A stretch of DNA of 64,000 nucleotides from Vibrio zhugei (lineage in GTDB: Bacteria > Pseudomonadota > Gammaproteobacteria > Enterobacterales > Vibrionaceae). Location of the stretch: the NCBI RefSeq assembly GCF_003716875.1, contig NZ_CP033078.1, positions 1,178,001 through 1,242,000 of the forward strand, given 5' to 3'. Below the pieces are notes generated by a model, which had not been told where the DNA came from, ran no database searches, and saw only the letters and a list, made by a program, of their open reading frames with translations. Below are positions 22,980-38,510 of the stretch, piece after piece. The first letter of the stretch is position 1. Each line of letters starts with the position of its first letter. The translations under genes and the position numbers were made by a program.

Positions 22980-23012
22980 TATGGCGTAACGATTGGGTTA
23001 AAAAAGAGCGTT

Positions 23013-23042
23013 AAAAGGAAGTCTTCGGACTTCCTTTTTTTA
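23013..23042 (+). terminator. Intrinsic terminator of the NhaC-type carrier gene
   Basis: AAAGGAAGTC, a TTCG loop and GACTTCCTTT run into seven T. Confidence 0.92.
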
Positions 23043-23091
23043 TGGGAAAAATCTTTTAAGCCATAAAGGAGAAAAAATACCAAAAAAGCGC

Positions 23092-23120
23092 TTGAAATAT
23101 CGCGGCAGCTTCGATAATGT
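23092..23120 (+). promoter_or_regulatory. Predicted his operon promoter
   Basis: TTGAAA (23092-23097) and TAATGT (23115-23120) are separated by 17 bases. Transcription would start near 23127, about 25 bases before the leader peptide. GATAAT two bases earlier is an alternative -10. Confidence 0.5.
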
Positions 23121-23151
23121 AAATTCAGTCCAACGAAAAACGGTTATAAAT

Positions 23152-23199
23152 ATGCGCTCAACTAATATGAATATTCATCATCACCATCATCATCCTTAG
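23152..23199 (+). CDS. hisL: his operon leader peptide
   Basis: The short reading frame encodes MRSTNMNIHHHHHHP, with six histidine codons in a row followed by Pro and TAG. This is the ribosome-stalling peptide that couples his transcription to charged tRNA-His, as in E. coli hisL (seven His). A second in-frame ATG at 23167 could also be used. Neither start has a clear ribosome site. The first ATG is chosen because the peptide then has the usual length. Confidence 0.93.
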   Translation: MRSTNMNIHHHHHHP

Positions 23200-23313
23200 T
23201 CAGTCTGTCGGGAGATGAGCGCATACCCGGGAGACAGGAAATCTCCCGGTGGTTAATTGAGTCGTGACACAGATTATCAACCCTCGGGAACCAAGCTCCC
23301 GAGGGTTTTTTTA
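23200..23313 (+). terminator. his operon attenuator
   Basis: The terminator is AACCCTCGGGA pairing with TCCCGAGGGTT (23279-23305), followed by seven T. Upstream are competing elements. TGAGCGCAT (23216-23224) pairs perfectly with ATGCGCTCA at the start of hisL (23152-23160), giving the first pause hairpin. ATCTCCCG (23241-23248) can pair with CGGGAGAT (23209-23216) or CGGGAGA (23228-23234). The repeated GGGAG/CTCCC blocks can form mutually exclusive structures, as expected for a stalling-dependent attenuator. Confidence 0.92.
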
Positions 23314-23365
23314 TTCTGTTTTGAAAAAATCTTTTAATTTCAAAAATTTGCAAAGGGAAGTGTTT

Positions 23366-24262
23366 ATGCAATCGCAACGTCTAAGAATCGCAATTCAAAA
23401 AAAAGGTCGCCTTGCTAAAGAGTGCCAAAGTTTACTCAAACAGTGTGGCGTACAATTTAATGTTATGGGTGAACGTTTAGTGGTTCACTCAATAAATATG
23501 CCAATCGATCTACTACTGGTCCGGGATGATGATATCCCTGGTTTAATCATGGATGGAGTCGTTGACCTTGGCTTTATTGGCGAAAATGAGCTTGAGGAAG
23601 TGCGTTTAGACCGAGTGGCGTTACAGAAGCCGAGTGAGTTTGAAACGCTACGTCGTATGGACTTTGGGGGTTGTCGACTGTCAATTGCGATCGACGCAGA
23701 CCAAACCTATAACGGCCCGCAAGATTTACAAGGTAAGCGCATTGCCACCACCTACCCACAACTTCTGAAAGCCTATATGGATCGCGAAGGCATCGATTTT
23801 AGTACTTGCATGCTCACTGGTTCCGTCGAAGTGGCGCCGCGCGCTGGATTGGCCGATGCGATTGCCGATTTAGTTTCGACAGGTGCAACATTAGAAGCCA
23901 ATGGTCTTAAGGAAGTGGAAGTCATCTTTGAGTCTAAAGCGACATTGATTCAACGCACAGGTGAGTTTGCACCAGATAAAGTGAATTTGATCAACCGTTT
24001 ATTGACTCGCATGCAAGGCGTTCAACAAGCAAAAGAGTCGAAATACATTATGCTGCATGCACCGGTCGAAAAACTGGAAGAAATTACGGCATTGTTACCT
24101 GGCGCCGAAGATCCCACGGTATTACCGTTATCTGCAGATAAATCCCGTATGGCCTTGCACTTAGTGAGTGCAGAGAATTTATTCTGGGAAACGATGGAAC
24201 AACTTAAAGCCCTAGGGGCGAGTTCTATCCTTGTTCTACCGATTGAAAAAATGATGGAGTAA
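23366..24262 (+). CDS. hisG: ATP phosphoribosyltransferase (long form)
   Basis: HisG performs the first, feedback-inhibited step of histidine synthesis, joining ATP and PRPP. The 298 residues are the long hexameric form with catalytic domains I and II ([41 protein letters not shown]) and the C-terminal regulatory ACT-like domain from about 225. The ATG at 23366 follows AAAGGGAAG. The longer in-frame start at 23264 runs through the attenuator and is rejected. First structural gene of the his operon. Confidence 0.97.
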   Translation: MQSQRLRIAIQKKGRLAKECQSLLKQCGVQFNVMGERLVVHSINMPIDLLLVRDDDIPGLIMDGVVDLGFIGENELEEVRLDRVALQKPSEFETLRRMDFGGCRLSIAIDADQTYNGPQDLQGKRIATTYPQLLKAYMDREGIDFSTCMLTGSVEVAPRAGLADAIADLVSTGATLEANGLKEVEVIFESKATLIQRTGEFAPDKVNLINRLLTRMQGVQQAKESKYIMLHAPVEKLEEITALLPGAEDPTVLPLSADKSRMALHLVSAENLFWETMEQLKALGASSILVLPIEKMME

Positions 24263-24267
24263 ACGTG

Positions 24268-25557
24268 ATGAGAACCGTTGTTTGGCAATCTTTGAGTGAA
24301 GAGCAGCATAATTCGATTTTAGAACGTCCCGCCATTTCTGAAGGAGCGAACATCAGTTCGGTGGTGAGTGATGTCATCGGTCAGGTCCGAGAGGGCGGTG
24401 ACGCCGCGTTGTGGGAATTGACCGAAAAGTTTGATCGCGTAAAACCTGCAACATTACGAGTCAGTCAGGCAGAGATCGCCGCTGCCTCAGAGCGTTTAAC
24501 GCCGGCAATGAAACAGGCGTTAGAGCAAGCCCATGCGAATATCAGTTGCTTTCATAAAGCGCAAAAAGTTCAACCATTGCGAGTTGAAACTATGCCGGGT
24601 GTTGTCTGCGAGCAAATCACCCGTCCGATTAGCCAAGTCGGTCTATATATTCCCGGTGGGAGTGCGCCGTTACCGTCAACGGTCCTCATGCTTGGTGTTC
24701 CCGCTCAAATTGCTGGATGTCGTAAAGTCATTCTGTGCTCGCCACCTCCGATCGCAGATGAAATTTTGTACGTGGCCAAACTGTGTCAAATCGACGAGGT
24801 CTACAACCTGGGCGGAGCTCAAGCGATAGCGGCGATGGCGTACGGTTCTGAGTCAGTGACTAAGGTCGATAAAATTTTTGGTCCAGGTAATGCGTATGTC
24901 ACTGAAGCGAAACGTCAAGTCAGCAATGACTACCGTGGTGCGGCGATTGATATGCCAGCCGGTCCTTCAGAAGTCCTAGTGATTGCTGATGAGCATGCCG
25001 ACCCTGAGTTTATCGCGGCGGATTTATTGAGTCAGGCTGAGCATGGGCCGGATTCACAAGTGGTTCTTGTGACACCGTCACCTATTTTGGCCGATCAAGT
25101 GATTGATGCGGTTCAAGCGCAACTGCAAGATTTATCCCGTGCAGACATTGCTCGTCAGGCGTTAGCCTCTAGCTTAGTGATTATCGCGGAATCTCTGACA
25201 CAATGTGTGTCCATTTCCAATTTCTACGGGCCGGAACACCTGATTGTTCAAACCAAAAATCCACGAGAGTTGGTGCCATTGTTTGATAATGCTGGCTCCA
25301 TTTTTCTTGGAAGCTGGTCACCGGAATCTGTGGGCGATTATGCCTCGGGTACCAATCATGTGTTACCAACCTATGGGTATACGCGAACTTATTCGAGTTT
25401 AGGTCTCGCGGATTTTAGTAAGCGCATGACTGTGCAAGAATTATCCCCTCAAGGGCTGCAAGCACTCGCACCGACTGTGGTTGAAATGGCCAATGCTGAG
25501 GGGCTTGATGCCCACCGCCGCGCCGTGACCATCCGAGTGAATAAATTACAGAAATAG
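24268..25557 (+). CDS. hisD: Histidinol dehydrogenase
   Basis: HisD oxidises histidinol to histidine in two NAD-dependent steps with a zinc ion. The 429-residue protein shows [62 protein letters not shown] and the C-terminal [11 protein letters not shown]. The ATG at 24268 follows GGAG at eight bases. A GTG one codon earlier (24265) is the alternative. Five bases separate it from hisG. Confidence 0.97.
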   Translation: MRTVVWQSLSEEQHNSILERPAISEGANISSVVSDVIGQVREGGDAALWELTEKFDRVKPATLRVSQAEIAAASERLTPAMKQALEQAHANISCFHKAQKVQPLRVETMPGVVCEQITRPISQVGLYIPGGSAPLPSTVLMLGVPAQIAGCRKVILCSPPPIADEILYVAKLCQIDEVYNLGGAQAIAAMAYGSESVTKVDKIFGPGNAYVTEAKRQVSNDYRGAAIDMPAGPSEVLVIADEHADPEFIAADLLSQAEHGPDSQVVLVTPSPILADQVIDAVQAQLQDLSRADIARQALASSLVIIAESLTQCVSISNFYGPEHLIVQTKNPRELVPLFDNAGSIFLGSWSPESVGDYASGTNHVLPTYGYTRTYSSLGLADFSKRMTVQELSPQGLQALAPTVVEMANAEGLDAHRRAVTIRVNKLQK

Positions 25558-25568
25558 GAATCGTCGTT

Positions 25569-26621
25569 ATGGAAAAGTTGGCTCGCAAACAAATTCAAGC
25601 ATTAACCCCTTATCTGTCGGCGCGACGTATTGGTGGAGAAGGTGATGTCTGGCTTAATGCGAATGAATCGCCTTTTGACAATGAATACCAATTAACTCTC
25701 AGTCAGTTAAATCGCTACAGTGATTGTCAGCCTGATTCACTGATCAATGCTTATGCCAATTATGCAGGAGTGAATGCGGATCATGTGTTGACGTCTCGCG
25801 GCGCCGATGAGGGGATAGAGCTCTTAATTCGCGCGTTTTGTGAAGCAGGAGAAGATGCGATCCTCTATTGTCCGCCTACTTATGGAATGTATGCCATTAG
25901 TGCGGAAACCTTTGGTGTCGAAAGAAAAACGGTGCCACTCACCGCGGATTGGCAATTGGATCTGCCTGCAATTGCCGAGAATTTGGACCGAGTGAAACTG
26001 GTCTTTGTGTGTAGCCCGAATAATCCGACCGGCAATGTCATGAAGCGCAGTGATATTGTTGAGTTATTGGAGATGACCAAAGATCGCGCGATTGTTGTTA
26101 TGGATGAGGCTTATATCGACTTTTGCTTAGAAGAGAGCTGTGTCGATTTGCTCGCACAATACCCTAATTTGGCTATCTTACGTACGTTATCAAAAGCCTT
26201 TGCTTTAGCGGGCTTGCGCTGCGGTTTCACACTGGCAAACCCAGAACTGATTCAAGTATTGCTCAAAGTGATCGCGCCTTATCCCGTGCCAGTGCCTGTT
26301 GCTGATATTGCGGTTCAAGCGCTGTCTGAAGCAGGGCGAGCGCGTCAAAAATATCAAGTGCTTGAGATCACCGTCAATCGAGCCTATTTACAGGCGGGAC
26401 TCAGTCAGATTCCTGGGGTAACGGTTTACGATGGGTGGGGAAATTACTTACTCGTCAGATTTCCTGATGGCGATGCACTATTTAAGGCTGCGTGGGATGC
26501 TGGCATTATTTTGCGTAATTCCCCGATAGAAAATGCCGTGCGCATCAGTGCGGGAAGCCGAGCGGAGTGTGAAAAAACGCTGACGTTTATTCGTAATTTC
26601 TATCAGTCACTGATTTCTTAA
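25569..26621 (+). CDS. hisC: Histidinol-phosphate aminotransferase
   Basis: HisC is a pyridoxal-phosphate enzyme that transaminates imidazole acetol phosphate with glutamate. The 350-residue fold-type I sequence shows [26 protein letters not shown], and the cofactor-binding lysine in [14 protein letters not shown]. The C-terminal RISAGSRAE binds substrate phosphate. It lies 11 bases after hisD. The gap to hisB (56 bases) is the largest among the structural genes and contains a hairpin. Confidence 0.97.
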   Translation: MEKLARKQIQALTPYLSARRIGGEGDVWLNANESPFDNEYQLTLSQLNRYSDCQPDSLINAYANYAGVNADHVLTSRGADEGIELLIRAFCEAGEDAILYCPPTYGMYAISAETFGVERKTVPLTADWQLDLPAIAENLDRVKLVFVCSPNNPTGNVMKRSDIVELLEMTKDRAIVVMDEAYIDFCLEESCVDLLAQYPNLAILRTLSKAFALAGLRCGFTLANPELIQVLLKVIAPYPVPVPVADIAVQALSEAGRARQKYQVLEITVNRAYLQAGLSQIPGVTVYDGWGNYLLVRFPDGDALFKAAWDAGIILRNSPIENAVRISAGSRAECEKTLTFIRNFYQSLIS

Positions 26622-26630
26622 TATTACTCA

Positions 26631-26654
26631 GCACTGACCGGTCTCGATCAGTGC
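26631..26654 (+). repeat. Inverted repeat between hisC and hisB
   Basis: GCACTGA and TCAGTGC are perfect arms around a 10-base loop. It has no T run, so it is more likely an RNA-stabilising or processing hairpin than a terminator. Confidence 0.6.
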
Positions 26655-26677
26655 CATACTCAGAAAAGGAAACTTCT

Positions 26678-27747
26678 GTGAGCCAACAAAAAATTCTTTT
26701 TATTGACCGCGACGGGACGCTCATTGTCGAGCCGCCGGTAGACTTTCAAGTTGACCGCTTGGATAAGCTAAAATTTGAGCCTTTAGTGATCCCAAGTTTA
26801 TTGGCATTACAAGATGCGGGCTACCGTCTTGTCATGGTGACTAACCAAGATGGATTGGGCACCAAAAGCTACCCGCAAGCCGATTTTGACGCGCCGCATA
26901 ACATGATGATGGAGGTATTATCATCACAAGGGGTCGTATTTGATGAGGTGCTCATTTGTCCGCATTTTGCAGAAGACAACTGTACCTGTCGCAAACCCAA
27001 ATTAGGCTTAGTCAAATCTTACCTCCAGCAAGGTCTGGTGGACTTTACCCAATCGGCTGTGATTGGCGATCGTCCAACGGATTTGCAGTTAGCCGAAAAT
27101 ATGGCGATTAAGGGGATCCAGTACGATCCGGCGAACATGAATTGGCCAGCGATTGTCGCACTGCTTACTCAGCAACCGCGCCAAGCAAAAGTGATTCGTA
27201 AAACTAAAGAAACCGATATTCAAGTCAGTGTTAACTTGGATGTGGCGGGGCAGAATCACATCGCAACCGGATTAGGGTTTTTCGACCACATGCTCGATCA
27301 AATCGCGACGCATGGCGGTTTCTCCTTAGACTGTCAGGTCAAGGGCGATTTGCACATTGATGATCACCACACCATTGAAGATACAGCGTTGGCTCTTGGA
27401 CAAGCGCTGAAGGAAGCCTTGGGAGATAAACGTGGCGTGGGGCGTTTTGGTTTTAGTTTGCCTATGGATGAATGTTTAGCCCAATGTGCTTTGGATTTGT
27501 CAGGACGCCCTTATTTGAAGTTCGATGCTCAGTTCAGTCGTGAACAGGTCGGGGATCTATCGACAGAAATGGTTTATCACTTTTTCCGTTCATTGACTGA
27601 TACGCTGGCCTGCACACTGCATTTATCCTCCAGTGGTGACAATGACCACCATATTATCGAGAGCCTCTTTAAGGCCTTTGGACGAACTTTGCGTCAAGCC
27701 ATTAAAGTGGAAGGAAATGACTTACCGAGCAGTAAAGGAGTGTTGTA

Positions 27748-27748
<1 letters not shown>
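26678..27748 (+). CDS. hisB: Bifunctional histidinol-phosphatase / imidazoleglycerol-phosphate dehydratase
   Basis: HisB combines two steps of the pathway. Residues 1-165 form a HAD phosphatase with nucleophile motif FIDRDGTL (Asp10, Asp12), a zinc loop [15 protein letters not shown], and [13 protein letters not shown]. Residues about 168-356 form the dehydratase with [18 protein letters not shown] and [12 protein letters not shown]. The start is a GTG with AAAAGGA upstream, giving 356 residues as in enterobacteria. An upstream ATG at 26651 gives an unrelated extension. It overlaps the hisH start by one base. Confidence 0.96.
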
Positions 27749-29858
<2,110 letters not shown>

Positions 29859-29862
<4 letters not shown>

Positions 29863-30491
29863 GTCAAGATTCGTTAGATCAATCGTTATCACAACGCATC
29901 GATTGGGAAAAAGTCGATGGGTTAATCCCGGTTATTGTACAGGACTTTACATCCAGTGAGGTGTTGATGCTTGGGTATATGAACCGCGAAGCGTTGGACA
30001 CAACACTCAGCACCCAAAAAGTGACGTTTTACTCGCGTACTAAGCAGCGTTTATGGACCAAAGGCGAAACGTCTGGGCACGTGTTACAACTCAAAAATCT
30101 TGCCTTAGACTGTGACCAAGATACGCTGCTGGCAACGGTAGAGCCTGTTGGACCGACCTGCCACCTAGGAACAACCAGCTGTTTTGATGGTGACGGGCAA
30201 GAAGCGTCGCAAATGGTGTGGTTACAGCATCTTGAAACGCTCTTAGGTGAGCGTAAAAATGCCGGTCCTTCAACGTCATACACAGCAAGTTTGTACGCAC
30301 GAGGCACCAAACGTATTTCACAAAAGGTCGGCGAAGAAGGGGTGGAAGTCGCCTTAGCGGCGACTTCTGGTGACAAAGCAGAGTTAGTCTGTGAATCTGC
30401 CGATCTGATGTATCACTTGCTCGTGTTACTCAATGATCAAGGATTATCGATGAGCGATGTCATCAATAAGTTGAAAGAGCGTCACCAATAA
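29859..30491 (+). CDS. hisI: Bifunctional phosphoribosyl-AMP cyclohydrolase / phosphoribosyl-ATP pyrophosphatase
   Basis: HisI (HisIE) performs steps two and three of the pathway. Residues 1-115 are the cyclohydrolase ([36 protein letters not shown], and the zinc-binding cysteines of [12 protein letters not shown]). The C-terminal part is the pyrophosphatase ([29 protein letters not shown]). Last gene of the his operon. An 8-base perfect hairpin (AAGAGCGT with ACGCTCTT, 30475-30498) overlaps its stop codon and may be a weak terminator. Confidence 0.97.
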
Positions 30492-30522
30492 CGCTCTTGT
30501 CGATAGGCTGACCTTCAGGAAG

Positions 30523-31200
30523 TTAGCGCTGGAGGTCTTGCCATTGCCCTGGCTGTAAATCACCTAGGGTAATATCGCCCATCGAGTAGCGGATAAGACG
30601 TAAAGTCGGGTAGCCAATATGGGCGGTCATCCGTCGAACTTGGCGGTTGCGTCCCTCCATAATAGTAATGGCGAGCCAGGTTGTCGGGATGTTAGCACGA
30701 AAGCGTACCGGGGGAGTCCTCGGCCAGAGATGACTTGGCTCTTCCATGATGCGCACTTTTGCGGGTAATGTCGGTCCATCTTTCAATGTTACACCGCGAC
30801 GCAGTGGCTCAAGTTCTTCATCGCTCGGTGCACCGTCTACCTGAACCCAATAGGTCTTTTCCGCTTTCGATTTTGGTTGCGTCAATTTTGCTTGTAGAAT
30901 GCCATCATTGGTCAGTACCATTAAGCCTTCACTGTCTCTATCAAGGCGCCCTGCGGCGTAAACGTCTTTAACGTCAATGAAATCGGCGAGGGTTTGTCGA
31001 CCTTGTCCATCGGTGAACTGGCTTAGCACATCGTAAGGTTTATTAAATACGAGGACTTTACGCTCTTCGGGCGCCACTGAGCGCCGCTGACGCTGAATGG
31101 AGCGTGATGGACGACGTGGACTGGCTGAGGGGCGTTTTTTGGTTTTGGCGTCAGCGCGGGAAGCGCGCACAGAACGCGGGCCGTTAGGGCGAGATGACAT
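30523..31200 (-). CDS. rluE: 23S rRNA pseudouridine synthase RluE
   Basis: RluE makes pseudouridine 2457 in 23S rRNA. The first 45 residues are a very basic low-complexity tail. Then comes the RsuA-family catalytic domain with [14 protein letters not shown], the catalytic Asp in [19 protein letters not shown], and [23 protein letters not shown]. The pattern matches RluE rather than RluB or RluF because there is no S4 domain. It converges on the his operon. Confidence 0.92.
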   Translation of the reverse strand: MSSRPNGPRSVRASRADAKTKKRPSASPRRPSRSIQRQRRSVAPEERKVLVFNKPYDVLSQFTDGQGRQTLADFIDVKDVYAAGRLDRDSEGLMVLTNDGILQAKLTQPKSKAEKTYWVQVDGAPSDEELEPLRRGVTLKDGPTLPAKVRIMEEPSHLWPRTPPVRFRANIPTTWLAITIMEGRNRQVRRMTAHIGYPTLRLIRYSMGDITLGDLQPGQWQDLQR

Positions 31201-33895
<2,695 letters not shown>

Positions 33896-33914
33896 GGCTC
33901 ATGACATTAAACAT

Positions 33915-33941
33915 AAAAACCCGCAGTAGCGGGTTTTTTTA
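33915..33941 (+). terminator. Intrinsic terminator of icd
   Basis: AACCCGC, an AGTA loop and GCGGGTT are followed by seven T in all, about 20 bases after the stop. Confidence 0.92.
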
Positions 33942-34015
33942 TGTCTATTAAAGCCATTATATGACTCGATGATTCACTCGTTAAACGGCAGTGGGGGAGC
34001 CATGGCATGGCTAAA

Positions 34016-34237
34016 CTATTTGGCTGCATCACCTCCAATTGGTACAACAGTACTTGCGTGGTAGCCTTTAGGCCCTTCCTCGACCTCATAAGATACTTGT
34101 TGACCAGCTTTAAGTGTACGGTAGCCTTCCATCTGAATGGTTGAGTAGTGTGCAAAAATGTCATCATTAGTCCCTTCAGGACAAATAAAGCCAAACCCTT
34201 TTGCGTTATTAAACCATTTTACTGTACCTGTAGCCAT
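34016..34237 (-). CDS. cspD: Cold-shock-domain protein CspD
   Basis: CspD is a stationary-phase single-stranded-DNA/RNA-binding protein that blocks replication when overproduced. The 73-residue protein has RNP1 (KGFGFI) and RNP2 (DIFAHYS). The segment MEGYRTLKAGQQV and the long C-terminal tail are CspD-like rather than CspA-like. The start is the ATG at 34237 (MATGTVKWF). It is divergent from clpS-clpA, the conserved arrangement. Confidence 0.92.
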   Translation of the reverse strand: MATGTVKWFNNAKGFGFICPEGTNDDIFAHYSTIQMEGYRTLKAGQQVSYEVEEGPKGYHASTVVPIGGDAAK

Positions 34238-34709
34238 GCTTACATCCCTCATGCATTGTGTCTAGGGTGATAATCGCCAACCATAATGAATGGCTCTTAA
34301 TGACTCGCTCACCCATCCGCTAAAAATGAGTCATTCATCGACCAATTTAGCTAATGATAACGGACAGTCAATAGTCGAATTGAAGAAAAATTGTTCATTT
34401 TTAGAGTGGGTCACGCTTATGAGGGTAAGTTAATCAGTTAACGGTTGATTTTTTGTTACGTTTGTTTTGATATGTATGAATTGGTTAGACATCTTACGGT
34501 GTTATCTGTGTCATGCTGATGCAGTAACTTAGGGCAGTGATCACAATCGGCATCTTTTATTTGCAGGGGATAGATTGGTAGATTAATCTTTTTAATAAGG
34601 GCAGGTTGTATTCTCGCTCGTAAGTGTTCGCTATCCTTTTACAATTGGCATTGCACTGAATGTTCTGACAGAGCACAATAGAGCTAGGTAGCACTCACAC
34701 AATGTAATT
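34238..34709. other. Divergent promoter region between cspD and clpS
   Basis: About 470 bases with no ORF. It must hold the cspD and clpS promoters. I saw no strong hairpin with a T run or recognised operator here. Confidence 0.45.
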
Positions 34710-35030
34710 ATGAGTAATAATTTTGAATGGGTTACTCCAGGCTCAGATTTACTGGAGCTAGAAAAAACCGGATTAAAGCCCCCATCGATGTACAACGTTA
34801 TGCTAATTAATGATGATTATACACCGATGGATTTTGTCATAGAGGTTTTAGAGCGATTTTTCTCGAAAGATATTGAACAAGCGACACAAATCATGCTGAA
34901 AGTTCATTATGCTGGTAAAGCGGTTTGTGGCACTTTTACCGCTGACATTGCTGAAACAAAAGTCGCCCAAGTTACGATGTATTCCAAAGAGCATGAGCAT
35001 CCATTGCTCTGTACCATGGAGCAGGCGTAG
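34710..35030 (+). CDS. clpS: ATP-dependent Clp protease adaptor ClpS
   Basis: ClpS binds N-degron substrates (N-terminal Leu, Phe, Trp, Tyr) and delivers them to ClpAP. The 106-residue protein has the core [21 protein letters not shown] with the N-degron pocket residues, then [21 protein letters not shown]. Fifty bases before clpA on the same strand. The transferases that create N-degrons (bpt, aat) are encoded 3 kb further on. Confidence 0.96.
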   Translation: MSNNFEWVTPGSDLLELEKTGLKPPSMYNVMLINDDYTPMDFVIEVLERFFSKDIEQATQIMLKVHYAGKAVCGTFTADIAETKVAQVTMYSKEHEHPLLCTMEQA

Positions 35031-35080
35031 CATCTTAGAACAGATGAAAAATACTGTGGTTGTTTCTTTAAGGAGGCTTT

Positions 35081-37351
35081 ATGCTTAACAAAGAACTAGA
35101 ATCGAGCTTGAACGGTGCATTTGCACGAGCTCGAGATAAACGACACGAGTTTATGACCGTGGAGCACCTCCTACTTGCGTTATTAGAAAACGACGCAGCT
35201 AAGGAAGCATTAGTCGCGTGTCAGGCGGAGATTGAAACACTGCGCCGTGAACTTGATACTTTCATCGACCAAACAACGCCGCTGATTCCAACGGATGACG
35301 AAGCTCGAGAAACTCAACCCACTTTAAGCTTTCAGCGTGTGTTACAACGCGCGGTGTTCCATGTGCAATCCTCTGGTCGTAGTGAAGTCACTGGCGCGAA
35401 TGTATTAGTCGCGATTTTCAGCGAACAAGAATCCCATGCGGCCTATTTACTGAAAAAGAACGATGTCAGTCGCTTAGACATTGTCAATTTCATTTCTCAT
35501 GGTATTACCAAAGCATCGAATTCCAGTGAAGATCCCTCTTCTGAGTCCTTTGGTCCAGAAAGCAGCGAAGAGGCGAGTAGCGAAGAGCGTTTAGAAAGCT
35601 TTGCCACCAATTTGAATCAGTTAGCGAAGAAAGGGCAAATTGACCCACTGATTGGCCGAGATAAAGAGCTTGAACGTACGATTCAGGTGTTGTGCCGACG
35701 TCGTAAAAACAACCCATTACTGGTCGGTGAAGCGGGTGTTGGGAAAACGGCGATTGCCGAAGGGCTTGCTTGGCGAATCGTGGAAGGCAGTGTTCCTGAT
35801 GTGATTAAAGACAGCGTTATCTACTCACTGGATATTGGTTCTCTATTAGCGGGAACCAAATATCGAGGAGACTTTGAAAAACGGTTTAAAGCGATTTTAA
35901 AACAGTTAGAGAAGGAAAAAGATGCGGTTCTGTTTATCGATGAGATTCACACCATCATTGGTGCTGGTGCCGCCTCCGGTGGTCAGGTGGATGCCGCAAA
36001 CCTGATTAAACCATTGTTGAGTAGTGGAAAACTGCGCTGTATTGGGTCAACGACTTACCAAGAGCACAGTAATATCTTCGAGAAAGAACGGGCCTTGTCG
36101 CGACGTTTCCAGAAAATCGATGTGGTCGAGCCATCCATTGACGACACCGTGAAAATTTTGGCGGGTTTGAAGTCAAAATACGAAGCGCATCATGACGTTC
36201 GTTATACCAACAAAGCGCTGCGTGCAGCGGTTGAGTTGTCAGCGAAATATATTAATGATCGGCATTTGCCGGATAAAGCCATTGATGTGATTGATGAAGC
36301 GGGGGCGCGGATTCGTTTGCTGCCTGTAAGCAAACGTCGCAAAACGATTGGTGTACCTGAAATTGAGGCCATGGTAGCGAAAATGGCTCGTATTCCAGAG
36401 AAATCCGTCTCGTCTTCGGATAAAGACACCTTAAAAGTGTTGGATTCTAAGATGAAAATGATGGTGTTTGGTCAAGATGATGCGATCGATGTGTTGTCTG
36501 AATCGATCAAATTGACTCGCGCTGGTTTGGGGGCAGAGAACCGCCCTGTGGGGTCCTTCTTATTTGCCGGTCCTACTGGGGTTGGTAAAACCGAAGTGAC
36601 TGTGCAATTGGCAAAAGTGTTGGGCATTGAGTTGCTACGCTTTGATATGTCTGAGTATGGCGAGCGTCACTCTGTCAGCCGTTTAATCGGTGCACCTCCG
36701 GGTTACGTGGGTTACGACCAAGGTGGTTTGTTAACCGATGCTGTGATTAAAAACCCACATTCGGTCGTACTGCTTGACGAGATAGAGAAGGCTCACCCCG
36801 ATATTTTTAACTTGCTATTGCAAGTGATGGATAATGGGACACTGACAGATAATAACGGTCGTAAAGCCGATTTTCGTAACGTTATTTTGGTGATGACCAC
36901 CAATGCGGGTGTCGCGGAAACGGTGAAAAAATCGATCGGCTTGATTCAACAAGATCACAGCCACGATGCGATGTCGGAAATCAAAAAAGTGTTTACGCCG
37001 GAGTTTCGTAACCGTTTAGACCATATTATTTGGTTTAATAACTTAGCCGAGTCTGTGATTGCACAAGTGGTTGACAAGTTCATTGTGGAACTGCAAGCGC
37101 AGCTTGATCAACGTGGTGTGTCTTTAGAAGTGCAAGAAGAAGCACGTAACTGGTTAGCTCATAAAGGTTACGACCGCGAAATGGGGGCACGCCCAATGGG
37201 ACGTGTGATTCAAGAGCAGTTGAAGAAACCGTTAGCGAATGAATTGCTATTCGGTAGCCTTGTGGACGGTGGTACGGTGCGAGTTGCGTTAGACGGTGAT
37301 AGCCTCACATTCGACTATCAAAGCGCCAAACAGGCGGCTCAGGTCGACTGA
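35081..37351 (+). CDS. clpA: ATP-dependent Clp protease ATPase subunit ClpA
   Basis: ClpA unfolds substrates and feeds them to ClpP. The 756-residue AAA+ protein has an N-domain ([24 protein letters not shown] region), an acidic Ser/Glu-rich linker (about 145-170), D1 Walker A GEAGVGKT, and D2 Walker A GPTGVGKT. The D2 domain has the ClpP-binding IGL loop (KKSIGLIQQ). AAGGAGG precedes the ATG. The length is normal. Expressed with clpS. Confidence 0.97.
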   Translation: MLNKELESSLNGAFARARDKRHEFMTVEHLLLALLENDAAKEALVACQAEIETLRRELDTFIDQTTPLIPTDDEARETQPTLSFQRVLQRAVFHVQSSGRSEVTGANVLVAIFSEQESHAAYLLKKNDVSRLDIVNFISHGITKASNSSEDPSSESFGPESSEEASSEERLESFATNLNQLAKKGQIDPLIGRDKELERTIQVLCRRRKNNPLLVGEAGVGKTAIAEGLAWRIVEGSVPDVIKDSVIYSLDIGSLLAGTKYRGDFEKRFKAILKQLEKEKDAVLFIDEIHTIIGAGAASGGQVDAANLIKPLLSSGKLRCIGSTTYQEHSNIFEKERALSRRFQKIDVVEPSIDDTVKILAGLKSKYEAHHDVRYTNKALRAAVELSAKYINDRHLPDKAIDVIDEAGARIRLLPVSKRRKTIGVPEIEAMVAKMARIPEKSVSSSDKDTLKVLDSKMKMMVFGQDDAIDVLSESIKLTRAGLGAENRPVGSFLFAGPTGVGKTEVTVQLAKVLGIELLRFDMSEYGERHSVSRLIGAPPGYVGYDQGGLLTDAVIKNPHSVVLLDEIEKAHPDIFNLLLQVMDNGTLTDNNGRKADFRNVILVMTTNAGVAETVKKSIGLIQQDHSHDAMSEIKKVFTPEFRNRLDHIIWFNNLAESVIAQVVDKFIVELQAQLDQRGVSLEVQEEARNWLAHKGYDREMGARPMGRVIQEQLKKPLANELLFGSLVDGGTVRVALDGDSLTFDYQSAKQAAQVD

Positions 37352-37367
37352 TGGGATACAGGTAATG

Positions 37368-37396
37368 AAAAAGCGTGCTGAGGCACGCTTTTTTTA
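37368..37396 (+). terminator. Intrinsic terminator of clpSA
   Basis: AAAGCGTGC, a TGAG loop and GCACGCTTT run into seven T. Confidence 0.92.
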
Positions 37397-37454
37397 TATT
37401 GGTCGTCAGGTGATGAGCCACTTGAGAACACAGGTTCTTCAGTGCATGCAGACA

Positions 37455-37481
37455 CAAAAAAGCAGGGTACTTGCCCTGCCT
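37455..37481 (-). terminator. Intrinsic terminator of infA
   Basis: On the minus strand GGCAGGGC and its partner GTACCCTGC form a hairpin followed by six T, about 28 bases past the infA stop. Confidence 0.85.
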
Positions 37482-37508
37482 ATTTGCGTAACAACTGAGA
37501 ATCAGAGA

Positions 37509-37727
<219 letters not shown>

Positions 37728-37808
37728 TTAATCCTCTTTAGAAATAGGCAATTTTTAACGGCAACAATTGTGCCCTTAAAAGGTCAATAAGTAAAGTTGT
37801 GGCGTATT

Positions 37809-38510
37809 CTACCCTTGCCAACGCTGATTTACTAGCCTTTGGTGTGCGTTAAAGCGTACTTTGTAGTTCATCGCTGGGCATTCGTCTATTTGATAACCTA
37901 AATAGAGCCACTGTTTCTGTTGTTGTTTACACATTTCAATTTGATAGAGCACACACAGTGTTCCCAATGATAAGGGGATGTCTGGGTCAAAGAATGTATA
38001 AAACGCACTGGCGCTGTCGTTCATTATGTCTGTAATTGCAATGGCAACCAGTTGATGATGCTCATAGACATGTAAGTAGCCAGTATTGAGCCAATCGCAG
38101 CGCGCAAACGTCGCGAAATTCTCTTGATTTGGTGGATACATACTACCACTACGATGACGCGCATTGATATAGCGAGCGTAAAGATTGAACCAATTATCAT
38201 CCATATGTGACTTTAATTCCCAGTGAAAGCTCGACTGCGCTTTATTGAGTAAACGTTTCTGACTTTTGCTGGGGGCCGTGCTCGGTGTATGAATACGTAG
38301 CGCTTCGCATGCCTGACAATGAGGACAATGTGGACGATAAATAATATCACCGCTACGACGAAAACCATTGGACAATAATAACTCGAAATTGTCTGTGGTC
38401 TGCATATCTGCATCGAGAGCCACCGCGAGGCGTTCTTTTTCTTCAGGTAAATAACTGCACGGGTGTTGTGTGCTTAATCCGATTCGGATCGATTGCATGT
38501 TGGATGTCAT
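37809..38510 (-). CDS. bpt: Leucyl-tRNA--protein transferase (Bpt / Ate family)
   Basis: Bpt adds Leu from Leu-tRNA to proteins with N-terminal Asp or Glu, making them ClpS targets. The family was long annotated as arginyltransferase. The 233-residue protein has the N-terminal cysteine cluster (YRPHCPHCQACEALRI) and the GNAT-like core ASAFYTFFDP and WLYLGYQIDECPAMNYK. The ATG at 38510 follows AAGGAG and overlaps the aat stop (ATGA), so the pair is translationally coupled. A start 45 bases upstream is unneeded. Confidence 0.93.
   Translation of the reverse strand: MTSNMQSIRIGLSTQHPCSYLPEEKERLAVALDADMQTTDNFELLLSNGFRRSGDIIYRPHCPHCQACEALRIHTPSTAPSKSQKRLLNKAQSSFHWELKSHMDDNWFNLYARYINARHRSGSMYPPNQENFATFARCDWLNTGYLHVYEHHQLVAIAITDIMNDSASAFYTFFDPDIPLSLGTLCVLYQIEMCKQQQKQWLYLGYQIDECPAMNYKVRFNAHQRLVNQRWQG

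Noticed and set aside
23264..23365. Longer N terminus for HisG from the in-frame ATG at 23264
   Set aside because: It would translate the attenuator hairpin and adds 34 residues not found in the family. The ATG at 23366 has a ribosome site.
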